A DNA stretch of 41,381 nucleotides from Fimenecus sp045655645 (GTDB lineage: Bacteria; Bacillota; Clostridia; Oscillospirales; Acutalibacteraceae), in assembly GCA_045655645.1 (NCBI GenBank), contig JAZOPS010000040.1, forward strand, positions 1 through 41,381. Reading direction: 5' to 3'. The notes under the pieces are model-generated. The model saw nothing but the letters and a program-made list of their open reading frames with translations, was not told where the DNA came from and made no database searches. The position numbers and the translations under genes were made by a program. This document shows, in pieces, positions 16,081-24,770 of this stretch; within the stretch, counting starts at the first letter, position 1; each line of letters starts with the position of its first letter.

Positions 16081-17416
16081 TTATAAATTTTGTTAAATCT
16101 TCAAAATTATTTTGAACCTTTTCGGCAATAACACCATCAAGACATTTTTGCAAGGCTTTACCAATATCCTTGCCCTTGAAACCAAGTTTTATAAGGTCAT
16201 TGCCGTTGATTTTTAAATTTTTAATAGAAAAACACTCGTCACCGTTGATTATTTCGTTAAGCATATCATAAGTTGCTTTGTAAAAATCATCACCACGATA
16301 ATATTCGGGGTTTTGTGCTGAATTATCACAACGCTTAATCTCAATTAAGTCATAGGTTAAATCCACACCAATTTGTGAGAGAATTCTTTTGAGTCTTTTT
16401 TTGCTTGGTGCGTCTTCTTTATCAAGCATAATCGGTGTATCGTGCATTCTCACAAGAGTTAAAACTTTTTCTTTTGTGTCATTGTCAAAACGAAGTCGGG
16501 TGAGAATGTTTTCGCTAAGCTCTGTGCTTTTCTTGGGGTGACTATAATAATGTTGTTCACCTTTTTCGTCAAAATGAGCAACAAAAGGTTTGCCAATATC
16601 GTGCAAAAGAAGAGCCAGACGAATGTGCAAATCATTCTTACTTTGCTCCAATGCTTTGAGAGAATGAGTATAAACATCGTAAATATGATGTCTGTTTATT
16701 TGCTCAAAGCCGATACTTTTATCTAATTCGGGAATAAAAACACAAACTACATCCGAATATTCTTTCAAGACGGAATAAGCATTTTTGCCACAAATCAATT
16801 TTAAAAATTCAACCTGAATACGCTCTGCAGAAATGTTTTTAAGCAAATCTTTGCACTCGTGAATTGCATTTGCTGTGTTTTCTTCAATAGCAAAGCCTAA
16901 AACAGCAGAAAAACGCAGAGCACGAAGAATGCGAAGTGCATCTTCACGAAATCTTGTTTCAGCGTCACCGATACAACGGATTAGTTGTTCGTTTATGTCA
17001 TTCATGCCGTCAACAAGGTCAACAAAACCTTGCTCAAAGTCATAAGCAATGGCGTTCATGGTGAAATCACGACGAATGACATCATCTTTAAGACTCGTTG
17101 AAAAAACGACGCTATCGGGATGACGATTATCCGAATAAGTGCTCTCGCTTCGATATGTGGTGATTTCAATAGGCTCGTTGTCAATAAGCACAGTTACCGT
17201 GCCGTGTTTTATGCCTGTTTCAATCACACGAAAATCTTTAAAAACTTTATGGACTTCTGTTGGTGTTGCACTCGTGGTTATATCAATGTCACCAATTGGC
17301 AACTTCATTATATAATCACGAACACTGCCACCAATTAAAAATGCCTCAAAACCGCGGTCTTTAAGCATTTTTACAGCAGTTTCAGAGGCTTTTTTAAAAT
17401 TATTTGCTTTGTTCAT
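16073..17416 (-). CDS. cca: CCA tRNA nucleotidyltransferase with HD domain
   Basis: Adds or repairs the 3' CCA end of tRNAs. 447 residues, class II: nucleotidyltransferase motif IGGSVRDYIM with the DID metal aspartates, then EITTYRSE and RRDFTMNAIAYD, the RFREDALRILRALRFSA neck, and a C-terminal HD domain (LALLLHDIGKPF) which in related enzymes gives phosphohydrolase activity. Its ATG lies inside the preceding TSCPD gene (17-base overlap), indicating translational coupling. Last gene of the minus-strand group aminotransferase - rsmA - TSCPD - cca. Confidence 0.94.
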   Translation of the reverse strand: MNKANNFKKASETAVKMLKDRGFEAFLIGGSVRDYIMKLPIGDIDITTSATPTEVHKVFKDFRVIETGIKHGTVTVLIDNEPIEITTYRSESTYSDNRHPDSVVFSTSLKDDVIRRDFTMNAIAYDFEQGFVDLVDGMNDINEQLIRCIGDAETRFREDALRILRALRFSAVLGFAIEENTANAIHECKDLLKNISAERIQVEFLKLICGKNAYSVLKEYSDVVCVFIPELDKSIGFEQINRHHIYDVYTHSLKALEQSKNDLHIRLALLLHDIGKPFVAHFDEKGEQHYYSHPKKSTELSENILTRLRFDNDTKEKVLTLVRMHDTPIMLDKEDAPSKKRLKRILSQIGVDLTYDLIEIKRCDNSAQNPEYYRGDDFYKATYDMLNEIINGDECFSIKNLKINGNDLIKLGFKGKDIGKALQKCLDGVIAEKVQNNFEDLTKFIKK

Positions 17417-17657
17417 TGAGTGCCTCTTCGAGAGCTTTTGCTAATTGGTCAGGACAAGATGTGGTTTTAAATCCACACTTTAATCCTTTGATAAGTGGTA
17501 TGATATCTTCGGCATTCTTGCCTTCAACAAGAGCAGCAATTCCTTTGAGGTTACCGTTGCAACCACCGAAGAAAGAAACATTTTTTATAATTCCATTTTC
17601 AAGTTGAAACTTGATTTCTCTTGCACAAGTTCCACTTGTCTTAAACTTATAATCCAT
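17400..17657 (-). CDS. TSCPD-domain protein (TIGR03905 family)
   Basis: Small 85-residue protein with four conserved cysteines, C11, C33, C61 and C68, the last in the eponymous TTSCPD motif. The FFGGCNGNLKG segment is also characteristic. The domain occurs alone in Clostridia and is fused to some class II ribonucleotide reductases; its role when free is unknown, and four cysteines suggest metal binding. GAGGT precedes the ATG. The gene abuts rsmA (no gap) and overlaps cca, so it is coexpressed with tRNA/rRNA maturation enzymes. Confidence 0.88.
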   Translation of the reverse strand: MDYKFKTSGTCAREIKFQLENGIIKNVSFFGGCNGNLKGIAALVEGKNAEDIIPLIKGLKCGFKTTSCPDQLAKALEEALNEQSK

Positions 17658-18536
17658 TTATATTACCTCATAAATTTTATTTGATAAATCTGTTAATTGT
17701 TCCATTGTGAGGGCTTCGGCTCTTGCGGTCTGTGAAAGACCTGCATTTTCAATAGCCTGTGAAAGTTTTGCCTTGTCTATTCCCATTCCACTTGAAATTG
17801 AGTTGAGAATGGTTTTTCTTCTTTGAGCAAATGCTGATTTAATCATTTTGAAGAAAAGTTTTTCGTCTTTGACCTTGTAGTCACCCTTTTGTGTAAGGTC
17901 GAGTTCAATTACACAACTGTCAACATTTGGGCTTGGCATAAATGAGCCACGAGAAACATCAAAAAGTTTGCGAGCTTTTGCATAATAATTAACCGCAACA
18001 GTAACAGCGCCACTTTCTCTTGTGCCAACTTTTGCGCAAAGTCGGTCACCAGCTTCTTTTTGCACCATTACAATAATCTTTTTGAAAGGGAGTTTTTCTT
18101 CTAAAAGTCGCATAATAACAGGTGATGTGATATAGTAAGGCAAGTTTGCACAAACAAAAATTTCCATACCCTCAAAATGCTCTTTGATAACTTTTTCAAG
18201 GTCAACTTTTAAGATGTCAGCATTGATAAGGGTTAAGTTGTCATAACCTGAAAGAGTGTCATCAAGGACGGGGAAAAGGCGAGTGTCAAGTTCAACACAA
18301 ACAACTTTTTCGCATCTTTCGAGCAATTCTTTTGTAAGAACACCAACACCTGCGCCGATTTCAAGCACACCAATTTTACCGTCTGTGCTTTGACGAACAG
18401 CATCTGCCATTCGTGGACAAACAGTTGGGTTCACGAGAAAGTTTTGTCCTAATCCTTTTGAAAAGGTGACGCCGTTTTCTCCCATAACTTTTTTAATTGT
18501 TGAAATGTCGGTGAGTGTGTAATTTTTCTTTTCCAC
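17658..18536 (-). CDS. rsmA: 16S rRNA adenine dimethyltransferase RsmA/KsgA
   Basis: Dimethylates two adjacent adenosines near the 3' end of 16S rRNA late in 30S assembly. 292 residues, typical length. The GLGQNFLVNP N terminus, SAM-binding VLEIGAGVGVLT and catalytic NLPYYITSP are all present, as is the C-terminal KSAFAQRRKT. The start is GTG at 18536 with AAGGAA about 8 bases upstream; no better in-frame ATG is close. Follows the aminotransferase gene after 11 bases. Confidence 0.96.
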   Translation of the reverse strand: MEKKNYTLTDISTIKKVMGENGVTFSKGLGQNFLVNPTVCPRMADAVRQSTDGKIGVLEIGAGVGVLTKELLERCEKVVCVELDTRLFPVLDDTLSGYDNLTLINADILKVDLEKVIKEHFEGMEIFVCANLPYYITSPVIMRLLEEKLPFKKIIVMVQKEAGDRLCAKVGTRESGAVTVAVNYYAKARKLFDVSRGSFMPSPNVDSCVIELDLTQKGDYKVKDEKLFFKMIKSAFAQRRKTILNSISSGMGIDKAKLSQAIENAGLSQTARAEALTMEQLTDLSNKIYEVI

Positions 18537-18547
18537 TTTAATATTCC

Positions 18548-19735
18548 TTACTTTGTAAACTTAGCTTTAACACGACCAAGGGCTTTCATACCCTCAACAA
18601 TTTTGTCATTTGATGGTGTTGAGAAATTCATTCTGAAGCAATTTGTCTTTTCGTCATTTACCATAAATGCAGAGCCCGGCACAAGTGCAACCTTCTCGTT
18701 GATACATTCTTTAACAAACTCAAGCATGTCAACATCTTCTGGCAATTCACACCATACGAAAAGTCCACCTTCAGGACGAACATATTTAACAAAATCTCCC
18801 AATTCTGAGTCAATAAGGTCGCACATAAGATTGAGTTTTTCGCGATAAATTGCTCTGATTTTCTCAATATGAGCATCGATGTCATATTTGTCCATCCATT
18901 TATCAACAAGCATCTGTGAGAAAACAGGTGTGTGAACATCTGCTGCCTGTTTGCCAACTGTCATTTTTGCAACAATTGGTGCAGGAGCACAAATATAACC
19001 AACACGGATACCGGGTGCTAAAAGTTTTGAGAATGAGCCAGCATAAATAACGATTCCGTCTTCATCCATGCTCTTGATTGATGGAACATCTTCACCTGAA
19101 ACTCTCAAATCACCATAAGGGTTGTCCTCAACAATCAAAAGTTCATACTTTTTAGCGAGTTCATAAACTGCTTTTCTTTTCTCAAGGCTCATTGTTGCGC
19201 CTGATGGATTCTGAAAATTAGGAATTGTATAAATAAATCTTGGGTTGTGTGCATTTTTAATAGCATTTTCAAGTTCTTCGATATTCATGCCATCTGATTC
19301 AACATTTACGCCTGCAAGTTTGCAACCATAAGAACGAAAACAGTTAAGTGAACCGATAAATGATGGGCACTCACAAATAACAGTATCTCCCAAATCACAA
19401 AGAGCCTTTGTTGCAAGGTCCATAACCTGTTGTGCACCTGATGAGATAATGAGAGAGTCAAAATCTCTGCCGATATTGTATTTATCTTTAATAAATTTTG
19501 TCAAACGGTTGCGAAGTGGTGTGTAACCTTCTGTAACACCATATTGCAATGCTGTAACGGGTTCGTTTGCGAAAATTTCTGCTGAAATTTTCTGAACTTC
19601 TTCCATTGGGAAAGTTGCAACATCAGGGTTGCCCGCCGCAAAAGGAATAATGTCGGGATTCTGAGTTGCTTTTAATATTTCACGGATTGCAGAAGGGGCA
19701 AGTCCTGAAATTCTTTTTGAAAAATAATAATCCAT
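18548..19735 (-). CDS. PLP-dependent class I/II aminotransferase (LysN/MocR-type catalytic domain)
   Basis: 395 residues; fold-type I aminotransferase without the N-terminal HTH of MocR regulators. It resembles enzymes annotated as 2-aminoadipate or multi-substrate aromatic/branched-chain aminotransferases. Motifs: FAAGNPDVATFP near the N terminus, YTIPNFQNPSG, VEDNPYGDLR and the PLP-lysine segment YAGSFSKLLAPGIRVGY. A longer frame begins at a GTG 9 bases upstream, but AGGTGA sits correctly for the ATG at 19735, so that start is chosen. Substrate cannot be told from sequence. First gene of its operon behind a strong promoter. Confidence 0.87.
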   Translation of the reverse strand: MDYYFSKRISGLAPSAIREILKATQNPDIIPFAAGNPDVATFPMEEVQKISAEIFANEPVTALQYGVTEGYTPLRNRLTKFIKDKYNIGRDFDSLIISSGAQQVMDLATKALCDLGDTVICECPSFIGSLNCFRSYGCKLAGVNVESDGMNIEELENAIKNAHNPRFIYTIPNFQNPSGATMSLEKRKAVYELAKKYELLIVEDNPYGDLRVSGEDVPSIKSMDEDGIVIYAGSFSKLLAPGIRVGYICAPAPIVAKMTVGKQAADVHTPVFSQMLVDKWMDKYDIDAHIEKIRAIYREKLNLMCDLIDSELGDFVKYVRPEGGLFVWCELPEDVDMLEFVKECINEKVALVPGSAFMVNDEKTNCFRMNFSTPSNDKIVEGMKALGRVKAKFTK

Positions 19736-19770
19736 TTCTATCACCTAGTTTTATTTGCATATATAAAGAT

Positions 19771-19799
19771 ATTTTAGCACAAGAAAGCTGTGTTTTCAA
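19771..19799 (-). promoter_or_regulatory. Promoter of the aminotransferase-rsmA-TSCPD-cca operon
   Basis: On the minus strand, -35 TTGAAA (19794-19799) and -10 TAAAAT (19771-19776), spacer exactly 17 bases, about 35 bases before the start codon. Confidence 0.78.
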
Positions 19800-19832
19800 C
19801 AAATAGATAATTATATTTATTATAAATAGCAG

Positions 19833-19861
19833 TTGTTAAATAAAAAAATATATGTTAAAAT
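19833..19861 (+). promoter_or_regulatory. Promoter of proBA
   Basis: -35 TTGTTA (19833-19838) and -10 TAAAAT (19856-19861), 17-base spacer, 37 bases before proB. Divergent from the aminotransferase operon promoter. No T-box or other specifier structure is apparent in the short leader. Confidence 0.7.
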
Positions 19862-19898
19862 ATTATGATTAAACTTTTATAAGCAAGAAGGCATAATT

Positions 19899-20684
19899 AT
19901 GGCTGTTTTAAAAGATGTAAAAAGAATAGTTGTAAAAGTTGGTACATCAACACTTACATACTCAACAGGCAAGACAAATATCAGAAGAATGCACAAGTTG
20001 GTTTCTGTGCTTTCTGATATTGTGAATTCGGGTATTGAAGTGGCACTTGTAACAAGTGGTGCAATCGGTGTTGGTGTTGGTAAATTAGGGCTTAAAGAAA
20101 AACCTGCAGATACAGCGGGCAAGCAAGCAGCCGCTACAATAGGTCAATGCGAATTGATGTTTATGTATGACAAACTCTTCGGCGAATATGGTCACACAGT
20201 TGGTCAGTTGCTTATTACAAAAAGTGACGTTGAAAATGACGAGAGAAGAGAAAATCTCATAAACACATTCAATAAATTATTTGAATTTGGCGCAATCCCA
20301 ATTATCAATGAAAACGATAGCGTTGCAGTTGAAGAAATCGTTTATGGTGACAACGATTCACTTTCAGCGATTGTTGCAAAACTTGTTAACGCAGATGCAC
20401 TTATTATTCTTTCAGATATTGATGGTCTTTATGATGCAAATCCAAACGAGAATGAAGATGCAAAACTTATTCCTGTTGTTACAGAAATTGACGAAGATTT
20501 ATATAAAATCGCAGGTGGCAAGGGCTCAACTCTTGGCACAGGTGGAATGGTAACAAAACTTCACGCCGCAGAAATCACAATGGGTGCTGGCATTGACACA
20601 ATCGTTATGAATGGTGAAAATCCAACTGAAATTTATAAAGCGCTTGACGGAAAACAGGTTGGTACATTCTTTAAGGGGAAATAA
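19899..20684 (+). CDS. proB: Glutamate 5-kinase ProB
   Basis: First step of proline synthesis: ATP-dependent phosphorylation of glutamate. 261 residues, the short form without the C-terminal PUA domain found in E. coli. The amino-acid-kinase fold is seen in VVKVGTSTL at the N terminus, ALVTSGAIGVG, INENDSVA and LSDIDGLYDANP. AAGAAGG precedes the ATG. proA begins 2 bases after the stop, so products are made together and may be channelled. Confidence 0.95.
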   Translation: MAVLKDVKRIVVKVGTSTLTYSTGKTNIRRMHKLVSVLSDIVNSGIEVALVTSGAIGVGVGKLGLKEKPADTAGKQAAATIGQCELMFMYDKLFGEYGHTVGQLLITKSDVENDERRENLINTFNKLFEFGAIPIINENDSVAVEEIVYGDNDSLSAIVAKLVNADALIILSDIDGLYDANPNENEDAKLIPVVTEIDEDLYKIAGGKGSTLGTGGMVTKLHAAEITMGAGIDTIVMNGENPTEIYKALDGKQVGTFFKGK

Positions 20685-20686
20685 TT

Positions 20687-21925
20687 ATGCTCACAGAAAT
20701 CGGTAAAAGAGCAAAAGATGCTGCTGCAAAATTGGCAGTAACATCAACTGAAGATAAAAACAGAATACTTCTCGCAATGGCAAATGCATTAAGAGAAAAT
20801 TGCGACAAGATTTTAGAAGCAAATGCAATTGATATTGAAAACGGACGCAAAAACAATATGTCAGAGTCATTAATTGACCGACTTATGCTTAACAAAGACC
20901 GAATTGAAGGTATGGCAAAGGGTATTGAAGATGTTATAAATCTTTCTGACCCTGTTGGCAGAATTTTTTGGGAAACAGAGCGTCCTAACGGACTTAAAAT
21001 TCAAAGAGTCAGCGTGCCATTGGGTGTTGTTGGCATTATTTATGAAGCTCGTCCAAATGTTACAAGTGACGCGGCTGCCCTTGCAGTCAAAGCAGGTAAC
21101 ACAGCCATTCTTCGTGGTGGCAAAGAGGCGTTTAACTCAAACTCTGCTATAATGGATAGCATGAGAGAAGCCGTTGAAAAAACAGGGTTTAATCCTGATA
21201 TTATTGAGCTTGTGCGTGACACTTCTCGTGACAGCGCAACGGCTTTAATGAAAATGAATAAATATGTAGATGTGCTCATTCCTCGTGGAAGTGCATCTCT
21301 TATCAATGCTGTCGTTGAAAATTCAACTGTACCTGTAATTGAAACAGGTGTTGGCAATTGTCATATTTATGTTGATAGCGAAGCGGATATTGACATGGCA
21401 ACTGAAATTATTTTCAATGCAAAAACACAGAGAATTTCAGTTTGCAACACAGCTGAAAGTCTGCTTATACATAAAGATATTGCAGAGTTTGCTCTCATTG
21501 CAATCAAAGCAAAACTCGACGAGAAAAACGTTGTGCTTTTCGGTGACGAAATCGCAAGAGAAATTTGTCCTGACATTGAAGTGGCAACAGATGATGATTA
21601 TTATCGTGAATATCTCGACTATAAAATGTCAGTTAAAATTGTTTCATCACTTGAAGATGCAATTGAGCATATTAGAAAATACTCATCAGGACACAGTGAA
21701 AGCATTATCACAAACAATAAAGAGAACGCCGAAATATTCTTAAACAGTGTGGACTCATCAGCGGTTTATCACAACGCAAGCACTCGTTTTACTGATGGTG
21801 GCGAGTTCGGTTTCGGTGCAGAAATCGGCATTTCAACGCAGAAACTTCACGCAAGAGGTCCGTTGGGACTTCCACAGTTAAATTCATTCAAATATAAGAT
21901 TTATGGCGATGGTCAAATCAGATAA
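20687..21925 (+). CDS. proA: Glutamate-5-semialdehyde dehydrogenase ProA
   Basis: NADPH-dependent reduction of glutamyl-5-phosphate to glutamate-5-semialdehyde, second step of proline synthesis. 412 residues, usual length. Catalytic cysteine C253 lies in RISVCNTAESLLIH; GVVGIIYEARPNVT and FGFGAEIGISTQKLHARGP are diagnostic. AAGGGG at the end of proB serves as the ribosome site. No proC lies in this window. Confidence 0.96.
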   Translation: MLTEIGKRAKDAAAKLAVTSTEDKNRILLAMANALRENCDKILEANAIDIENGRKNNMSESLIDRLMLNKDRIEGMAKGIEDVINLSDPVGRIFWETERPNGLKIQRVSVPLGVVGIIYEARPNVTSDAAALAVKAGNTAILRGGKEAFNSNSAIMDSMREAVEKTGFNPDIIELVRDTSRDSATALMKMNKYVDVLIPRGSASLINAVVENSTVPVIETGVGNCHIYVDSEADIDMATEIIFNAKTQRISVCNTAESLLIHKDIAEFALIAIKAKLDEKNVVLFGDEIAREICPDIEVATDDDYYREYLDYKMSVKIVSSLEDAIEHIRKYSSGHSESIITNNKENAEIFLNSVDSSAVYHNASTRFTDGGEFGFGAEIGISTQKLHARGPLGLPQLNSFKYKIYGDGQIR

Positions 21926-21938
21926 AGAGGTGTTTTGA

Positions 21939-22736
21939 ATGTCAGAAAACAGAAAGCACAAAGGTACTCACAAACTTGCATTTCCGGTTGGTGTGCTTGT
22001 TACAATTCTTGCAATAATCGGGCTTATAACTGTTGTTTTTTCAGCGGTTAAGGGCATTGATAATGCTATTGACAAGAGCAAAAAGTTTGAAGAATATGAA
22101 AAAATGCTCACTCCTGTAGTGCTCATTGCCCCTGATACTTTTGACGATATTACAAAAGCTCCAATGACTCAGCTTGTTGAAATTTCAATTTGGTCATTGC
22201 TTAAAAGTGATATTTCACCTGACAAATATGAATCAACAGGTGAAGGACTTTTAATTCCAAAAGAAGACATCGAAGCTGAATTTGTTAAACTTTTTGGTAC
22301 AGAAGTGACTCCTGTCCATTCAACTATCGAAGGTTATGGCATGGACTTTAAGTTTGATTCTGAAAAAGGAACATACACCGTGCCACTTACAGGTGTTACA
22401 CCACTTTACACACCAGATGTTATTGAAAAAACAACTTTGCCAAACTCAATTGTTTTAACAGTTGCTTGTCTTGCAGGTGACGGTTGGGAACAAGGTGAAA
22501 ACGGCGAAATGAAAGCGCCTGTTCCAGACAAACATCTTAAAATCACTCTTCGTGAAAAAGATGGTGCTTATTATATCTCTGCAATTCAGAATACATCAAC
22601 ACCTGAAATTGCAACAACTGAAGAAAAAATAGAAACAACTACTCAAAACCTTGATTTGTTAGGTCAGGCTGAAGTAGTTGCAAGTGAATCATCAACAACT
22701 GTTGCTGAGTCAGAAACTGAATCAACAACAGCTTAA
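21939..22736 (+). CDS. Membrane-anchored extracytoplasmic protein of unknown function
   Basis: 265 residues: short basic N terminus, one membrane helix at about 13-37 (LAFPVGVLVTILAIIGLITV), then an extracytoplasmic region of about 180 residues and a C-terminal tail (about 220-265) rich in Thr, Ser and Glu. No lipobox cysteine follows the helix, so it is an uncleaved anchor or signal rather than a lipoprotein. AGAGGTG precedes the ATG, 13 bases after proA, so it is cotranscribed with proBA. I do not recognise the family. Confidence 0.78.
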   Translation: MSENRKHKGTHKLAFPVGVLVTILAIIGLITVVFSAVKGIDNAIDKSKKFEEYEKMLTPVVLIAPDTFDDITKAPMTQLVEISIWSLLKSDISPDKYESTGEGLLIPKEDIEAEFVKLFGTEVTPVHSTIEGYGMDFKFDSEKGTYTVPLTGVTPLYTPDVIEKTTLPNSIVLTVACLAGDGWEQGENGEMKAPVPDKHLKITLREKDGAYYISAIQNTSTPEIATTEEKIETTTQNLDLLGQAEVVASESSTTVAESETESTTA

Positions 22737-22747
22737 ATATATCATAT

Positions 22748-22836
22748 CCGTTAAAAACAAAAGCTGTTAAAAAGCAAGGCTTACTTTTGGTTTGTTGAAA
22801 CGGTAGTCTTAATACCATTTTATGTTTTTGTAACGG
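22748..22836 (+). other. Structured intergenic element before prfB
   Basis: CCGTTAAAAACA (22748-22759) pairs with TGTTTT and TAACGG (22823-22828 and 22831-22836), a closing helix of about 12 bp with a small bulge. Inside are two small hairpins, AAGC/GCTT near 22772 and GGTA/TACC (22802-22816). It has no T-tract, so it is not an ordinary terminator. A weak promoter (TTGAAA 22795-22800, TTTTAT 22818-22823, 17-base spacer) overlaps it. It matches no riboswitch consensus that I know. Confidence 0.35.
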
Positions 22837-22892
22837 ACAAGTGACACATAATAAATAATAAAATTAGCATATAAATTAAGCGAGGTAAAAAT

Positions 22893-24014
22893 ATGCTTCA
22901 ATATGAAGAATTAAAGTTGCGTCTCAACTCTCACAGCGAAGAACTTGAAAATCTTGCTGAGGCGTTGGGCCTTGAAAAAATGAAAAAAGAAATCGCAAAT
23001 CTTGAAGAACAGGCTGCGCAAGAGGGCTTCTGGGACGATATTCAGAATTCTCAGAAAGTTTTGCAAAGAACAAGCGGACTTAAAAATAAAGTTGCCGCTT
23101 ATGAAAAACTCAAAGCAGATTTTGAAGACGCTCTTGTTATGATTGAGTTGGCTGACGAAGAAGAGGATGAATCTCTTGTTTCAGAGTGCACAGAAAGTGT
23201 TGAAAACTTTGAGAAAGAACTTGACGCTCAGACTCTTGCAACACTTTTAACAGGTGAATATGACTCAAAGAATGCTATTCTTACATTCCATGCTGGTGCA
23301 GGTGGTACAGAAGCACAAGACTGGGCAGAAATGCTTTTCAGAATGTATAACCGTTGGGGTGAGCGCCATGGATATAAAGTTTCAACACTCGATTACCTTG
23401 ACGGCGACGAAGCAGGTCTTAAATCCGCATCAATTCTTATTGAGGGCGAAAATGCTTATGGCTTTATGAAGAGTGAAGCAGGTATTCACCGTCTTGTTCG
23501 TGTTTCACCATTCGACTCATCAGGCAGACGCCACACATCATTCGCATCTCTTGAAGTAATGCCTGAAATTGACGAAGATACAAATGTTGATATTAACCCT
23601 GACGATATTGAAATGGCTGTTTATCGTGCAAGTGGTGCAGGCGGACAGAAGGTTAACAAGACATCATCTGCAGTTCGTCTTACTCATAAACCAACAGGTA
23701 TTGTTGTTTCTTGTCAGGTTGAGCGAAGCCAACACCAAAACCGCGAAGTTGCAATGACAATGCTCAAATCAAAGCTTATTGAGATTAAAGAGCGTGAACA
23801 CCTTGCAAAGATTGAAGATATTAAAGGTGACCACAAAGAAATCGCATGGGGCAGCCAAATTCGTTCTTATGTGTTTATGCCATATACATTGGCAAAAGAC
23901 CACAGAACATCTTTTGAAAACGGTAATATCAATGCCGTTATGGATGGCGACATTGACGGATTCATTAATGCATACCTTAAAATGCAGTCACAGAAGAATT
24001 TAGAGAATAACTAA
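22893..24014 (+). CDS. prfB: Peptide chain release factor 2
   Basis: Terminates translation at UGA and UAA codons. 373 residues. The codon-recognition tripeptide SPF occurs in RVSPFDSSGRRH, which marks RF2 (RF1 has PxT), and the catalytic GGQ lies in SGAGGQKVNKTSS. The reading frame is continuous from the ATG at 22893 (GCGAGG upstream): the programmed +1 frameshift with in-frame UGA that controls many prfB genes is absent, so the usual autoregulation is lacking. Confidence 0.96.
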   Translation: MLQYEELKLRLNSHSEELENLAEALGLEKMKKEIANLEEQAAQEGFWDDIQNSQKVLQRTSGLKNKVAAYEKLKADFEDALVMIELADEEEDESLVSECTESVENFEKELDAQTLATLLTGEYDSKNAILTFHAGAGGTEAQDWAEMLFRMYNRWGERHGYKVSTLDYLDGDEAGLKSASILIEGENAYGFMKSEAGIHRLVRVSPFDSSGRRHTSFASLEVMPEIDEDTNVDINPDDIEMAVYRASGAGGQKVNKTSSAVRLTHKPTGIVVSCQVERSQHQNREVAMTMLKSKLIEIKEREHLAKIEDIKGDHKEIAWGSQIRSYVFMPYTLAKDHRTSFENGNINAVMDGDIDGFINAYLKMQSQKNLENN

Positions 24015-24024
24015 ATATAAAAAT

Positions 24025-24062
24025 AAGGCTATTGGAAAAATCCAATAGCCTTTAATTTTTTT
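24025..24062 (+). terminator. Bidirectional terminator between prfB and the convergent glnS operon
   Basis: Perfect 12-bp stem AAGGCTATTGGA (24025-24036) with TCCAATAGCCTT (24041-24052), loop AAAA, then TAATTTTTTT. Upstream A-richness gives a weaker T-tract on the minus strand. Confidence 0.9.
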
Positions 24063-24067
24063 GTCTT

Positions 24068-24769
24068 TTACTGTCTTTGTCTTTCAGCTTTCTTCATTTC
24101 TTTTTCTTTTTCTTCGCTGATGTTTACAATAAGTACAGAAACTGACCAAGCACAGATGCCAAGCATAATGAACAATACGCCCCAGAAAGCTGCATCAAGT
24201 GTGAAAGAAGCAACATCACCTAAAAATCCAACAATCAAAGATGAGATTATTCCGTCAATGTTGAGTGCCTGTGAAAGTGAAATTTCACCAGCCATAAGTG
24301 GATTTGCAAAAGCGCTGAATGAAAAGTATGCTGCGAGCGTGCTTAAAAAGCCTGCACCTGAAAGACCGATAATAACTTTGATTTTGTTTGAGAAAACGGC
24401 AAAACCAAGAATTACAAGACCTAAAACAAGGGCGATGATAATAAATACAGCAGCAACTACAAGTGGTCTGTAAAGTTCATTTTGAAGGATACTTGCTTTG
24501 AAATCAAATTCTTCATTTGTAAAACCAGCAAACATATTAATCCAATTTGGAAGTTCTGCAAGAGAAATTGATTCTTCTGTTGCTTGAAGAGTATTTTCGC
24601 CACTAAATTTGTTAAGTAAATCTGAAATATCGTTGTGAGTAATGAGAATGTGAATTAAATCAGCAAAATAAAACACAGGATAAATTGCAACACAAGCAAT
24701 AGCAGTAACTACTCTAAAAACAATATCGAAACCAGTAGTTTTTTGTTTGATTTTATTTGTTTTACTCAT
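24068..24769 (-). CDS. Four-helix membrane protein of unknown function
   Basis: 233 residues from the ATG at 24769, which has GGGGAAA upstream; a longer frame upstream runs into glnS and is rejected. Hydrophobic segments at about 14-45, 101-126, 131-155 and 187-216; a polar loop of about 55 residues separates the first two. The C-terminal tail is highly charged (EEKEKEMKKAERQRQ). It begins one base after the glnS stop codon, so it belongs to the GDPD-gltX-glnS transcript. No family recognised. Confidence 0.75.
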   Translation of the reverse strand: MSKTNKIKQKTTGFDIVFRVVTAIACVAIYPVFYFADLIHILITHNDISDLLNKFSGENTLQATEESISLAELPNWINMFAGFTNEEFDFKASILQNELYRPLVVAAVFIIIALVLGLVILGFAVFSNKIKVIIGLSGAGFLSTLAAYFSFSAFANPLMAGEISLSQALNIDGIISSLIVGFLGDVASFTLDAAFWGVLFIMLGICAWSVSVLIVNISEEKEKEMKKAERQRQ

Positions 24770-24770
24770 A

